Shown here: one piece after another, positions 61,882 through 64,000 of the stretch
Numbering within the stretch: the stretch's first letter is position 1
Layout of the letters: each line of letters begins with the position of its first letter
Assembly: GCF_026213295.1 (NCBI RefSeq)
Contig: NC_079419.1
Coordinates: 18,987,868-19,051,867, forward strand
DNA from: Gadus chalcogrammus
Taxonomy: Eukaryota; Chordata; Actinopteri; Gadiformes; Gadidae
Reading direction: 5' to 3'
Length of the DNA stretch: 64,000 nt
Program-made: the position numbers and the translations under genes
Notes under the pieces: model-generated
Database searches by the model: none
The model's input: the letters and a program-made list of their open reading frames with translations, nothing else
Told to the model about the DNA's origin: nothing

Positions 61882-62432
61882 TGTATATTAGATTACATTA
61901 TTCTGTAATTTGGAGAAATTGTGGGCTTCAATTCCATTCTAAGTACATTTCAACATGAGGTGAAACGTACTTTGAGCTGATACCTCAGCTCACCGATCTG
62001 CCCCCATCTCATCAACGGTTTCATCATTTGGTGAGCGGGAAGAAAAGCTTCCTTGATCAAAATCTTCTGGTGGCGGAAATCAATAGTTCTGGCAAAAAAA
62101 ACAATATGTGTAAATATATGTGCTATATTGTAGCTACATTTCAACTTTCAAACATATTTTTTCCATGCATGTAAAATCATTTTTTTAAACTCTAATACAC
62201 AATATAATTTGAAAGCATTTTTGTCAGGGCATCAAAACGTGTGTCATCATGAATTAATAAATCATTTCCCCACCACGGATGGGTCTCTCTCTTAGGTCTC
62301 TGGGTCCTGGAGGACAATGGCTACTCCGACTCAGAACCAAACTCAGGTATGACATCCAGCCATACCTTCAGCGCTACAAAGGACGGCTACTGCTCACCTG
62401 ACTGGCTAGGGGTGTGGCAACACAAAAAGACC

Positions 62433-62438
62433 TATAAA
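62433..62438 (+). promoter_or_regulatory. TATA box of gdf15
   Basis: TATAAA 94 bases upstream of the ATG; transcription would start near 62463, giving a 5' UTR of about 70 bases. Confidence 0.6.
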
Positions 62439-62531
62439 TGAAACCATGTGAAGAACTTCATTCATCCCACTGACAAAGCCCTCACTGGCTGATCCTCCAC
62501 CAGCTCAACCCACCTGACAGGTCTCTGCACC

Positions 62532-62898
62532 ATGCCGAGCCTACTGCAGCCACACTGCCTGCCTCTGGCTGTCTGCGCCCTGCTGTCCTGCTCCCTGCCT
62601 CGCCCGGCCCACACTTGGCCTCTGCCGGCCCAGGACGGGGCACCGGACGTGGGCAGGAAAGGTCTCGGAGACGCGGCCAGGCGTCTCCTCCTGGAGTCGG
62701 TGAAGGCAGGGATCCTGAGCTCGCTGGGTACGGAGAGGGAGCTCCGGCCGGCGGTTAGAGCCTCCGATCAGGAGCTGAGGAGAATGTACGGGCTCTACAG
62801 GGAGACGCTGAGGCTTCTGAGGGGCAACACGAGTGAGCCGATCAGGGAAGTCCAGGCTGTTAGGAAGAGACGGTTGACTGTGCTGTTCCCAGAAACAG
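62532..62898 (+). CDS. gdf15: gdf15 exon 1 (signal peptide and prodomain start)
   Basis: 122 codons plus one base, ending RLTVLFPET before a GTGAGA donor. Residues 1-27 contain CLPLAVCALLSC, a signal-peptide core. Confidence 0.88.
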
Positions 62899-63945
62899 GT
62901 GAGATGCACTTGGTTTTTTGTTGTTGCTATCAGTAGTTAAGATAACTATCTGATTCTCATCAGATTGGCCCGTATCTAGCCCTCATCCAAAACATTGTTA
63001 ACAATCCAAATAGCCTACTGTTGACCTAACAAGAGCAAGACCTTGAATGAATTAGTGTAAACTATGACTATATAAAATGTTGCTGTGTATTGCATCATTA
63101 AACAGTTGTTCATGTTGTCCTCTTCTTTTGCAGTAGAACCAGTAAGAGTTATTCCACCTGAGTCAGGCCAACGCATACAGTGGTACAGAGCCGTTTTCAA
63201 TAAAGACCTCAACACCCTCACCGATCTGACATTGGTTCGAGCCAAGCTGAAGATTTCCAATTGGCGATCGGAAGCCGGCCTGCCAAAGACCAGACAGGAG
63301 GTCCGTGTTAAGGTGCACAGAAAGGGGCTTCCCAACACCACGGTCTGGATGACCAGCGCCACATCCAACGCCACCGCAGAGCACCGACGCAGCCTGACGT
63401 TTGACCTCCGAGATCAAGTGGAGAAATGGTTGGGAAGAATCAGCAAGGACCACGAGGACCAACACCGCCACCCGTTGGTGGTCGAGGTGGGGTTGGAGGC
63501 CGGCGAAGGCGATGGCCCGAAAACGGCGCCGTCGGTCGCTTTGGAAATAGGCCTGGTGGAGCCCAGAGGGGGAGCGAGCCGGCCCAAGAGGTCGAGGAGG
63601 CTGCCCCGCTCCAACAAGGAGGACGTCTGCAGCGAGCAGGGCTGGTGCTGCCGCAAGTCCCTCAGCGTGTCCTTCAAGGACATCGGCTGGTCGGACTGGG
63701 TGGTGGCGCCGGAGGCCTACACCATGCACTACTGCGACGGCTCCTGCCCCCACAACTACAAGCCGGCGGGCATGCACACGCAGGTCAAGTCCCGGCTCAG
63801 CCAGCTGACTAAAGGAGCCCTGCAGGGGCCCTGCTGCGTCCCCGCCGCCTATGAGCCGCTGGTCCTCATGCACTACGACAGCAGGGGCCTGCTCACACTG
63901 ACCCCCTTCCCCGACCTCATCGTCACCACGTGCCACTGCGCCTGA
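62532..63945 (+). CDS. gdf15: growth/differentiation factor 15 (TGF-beta family)
   Basis: A secreted stress cytokine; in mammals GDF15 signals through GFRAL-RET. Two exons, 62532-62898 and 63134-63945, joined at a split valine codon, encode 392 residues. A hydrophobic signal peptide (about 1-27) precedes the prodomain, which has N-glycosylation sequons at Asn99 and in LPNTT and SNAT. RPKRSRR (272-278) is a furin site, leaving a mature chain of about 114 residues. The mature domain has nine cysteines (C, CC, HYC, SC, PCC, CHC), as in GDF15. MHTQVKSRLSQL and GPCCVPAAYEPLVL match the MHAQIKTSLHRL and PCCVPASYNPMVL segments of human GDF15. ATG context is CACCATGC. Linkage to mast3/pik3r2 supports the call; another divergent TGF-beta ligand is the alternative. 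Confidence 0.82.
63134..63945 (+). CDS. gdf15: gdf15 exon 2 (prodomain, furin site, mature ligand)
   Basis: The acceptor is TTCTTTTGCAG. The exon holds the rest of the prodomain, the RPKRSRR cleavage site and the cystine-knot domain ending TTCHCA. The stop TGA is at 63943-63945; 3' UTR continues past the window. Confidence 0.9.
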
Positions 63946-64000
63946 CGCCTCCCCGAGCCATAACGTTGGGGGGGTTTTATCACAGGCGTTGTACATTTTG

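Larger units (their letters stand above)
58552..62295. other. intergenic region between mast3 and gdf15 (divergent)
   Basis: AT-rich. It holds a palindrome at 59023-59051, CA repeats at 60269-60402 and 60660-60792, GA at 61091-61175, an (AAC)n at 61386-61408 and a possible LINE remnant at 61525-61881. No gene supported. Confidence 0.6.

Noticed and set aside
63163..63996. 277-codon minus-strand frame
   Set aside because: Antisense shadow of gdf15 exon 2, GC-rich.

Overview
The window is vertebrate nuclear DNA, almost certainly from a teleost fish. Genes are split by GT-AG introns, CpG-rich exons sit in AT-rich introns, and there are several short DNA transposons of kinds common in fish. Dinucleotide repeats (CA/GT, GA/CT) are unusually dense and long. 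That density resembles codfishes (Gadidae), but the sequence does not prove the family.

Three genes are present. (1) pik3r2, encoding the p85-beta regulatory subunit of class IA PI3-kinase, lies on the minus strand from 15712 down past the left edge. Its SH3 exon is at 15394-15712, and the exons for most of the N-terminal SH2 domain and the start of the inter-SH2 coiled coil are at 1-1504. The exons between them (RhoGAP/BH domain and start of nSH2) were not found. A 100-N assembly gap (1534-1633) lies 29 bases beyond the nSH2 exon. (2) mast3, a microtubule-associated serine/threonine AGC kinase, lies on the minus strand at 58311-26571. It could be read as 28 coding exons whose phases all agree and which sum to 4185 nt (1394 residues plus stop). 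This gives DUF1908, kinase, AGC C-tail and PDZ domains, and includes a 21-nt optional microexon. (3) A two-exon TGF-beta family gene, best read as gdf15, lies on the plus strand at 62532-63945. It encodes a secreted 392-residue precursor with a furin site and a nine-cysteine mature domain.

Layout: 1-15712 pik3r2 body, with a large first coding intron full of repeats; 15713-24000 pik3r2 upstream region with candidate noncoding exons and promoters; 24100-26570 probable mast3 3' UTR; 26571-58311 mast3; 58312-62430 intergenic; 62433-64000 gdf15. The mast3 then pik3r2 order, in the same orientation, matches human 19p13.11, where GDF15 is also nearby. This supports the three assignments.

The genes are not an operon. 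pik3r2 and mast3 are intracellular signalling genes and gdf15 is a secreted ligand; only their linkage is conserved. No new multi-gene system is seen. The most interesting signals are sense-strand (UG)n repeats directly downstream of at least five mast3 splice donors, a phase-neutral 21-nt microexon in mast3, three short hAT-like elements with recognisable 8-bp target duplications, a near-perfect 27-bp hairpin, and the missing middle of pik3r2.
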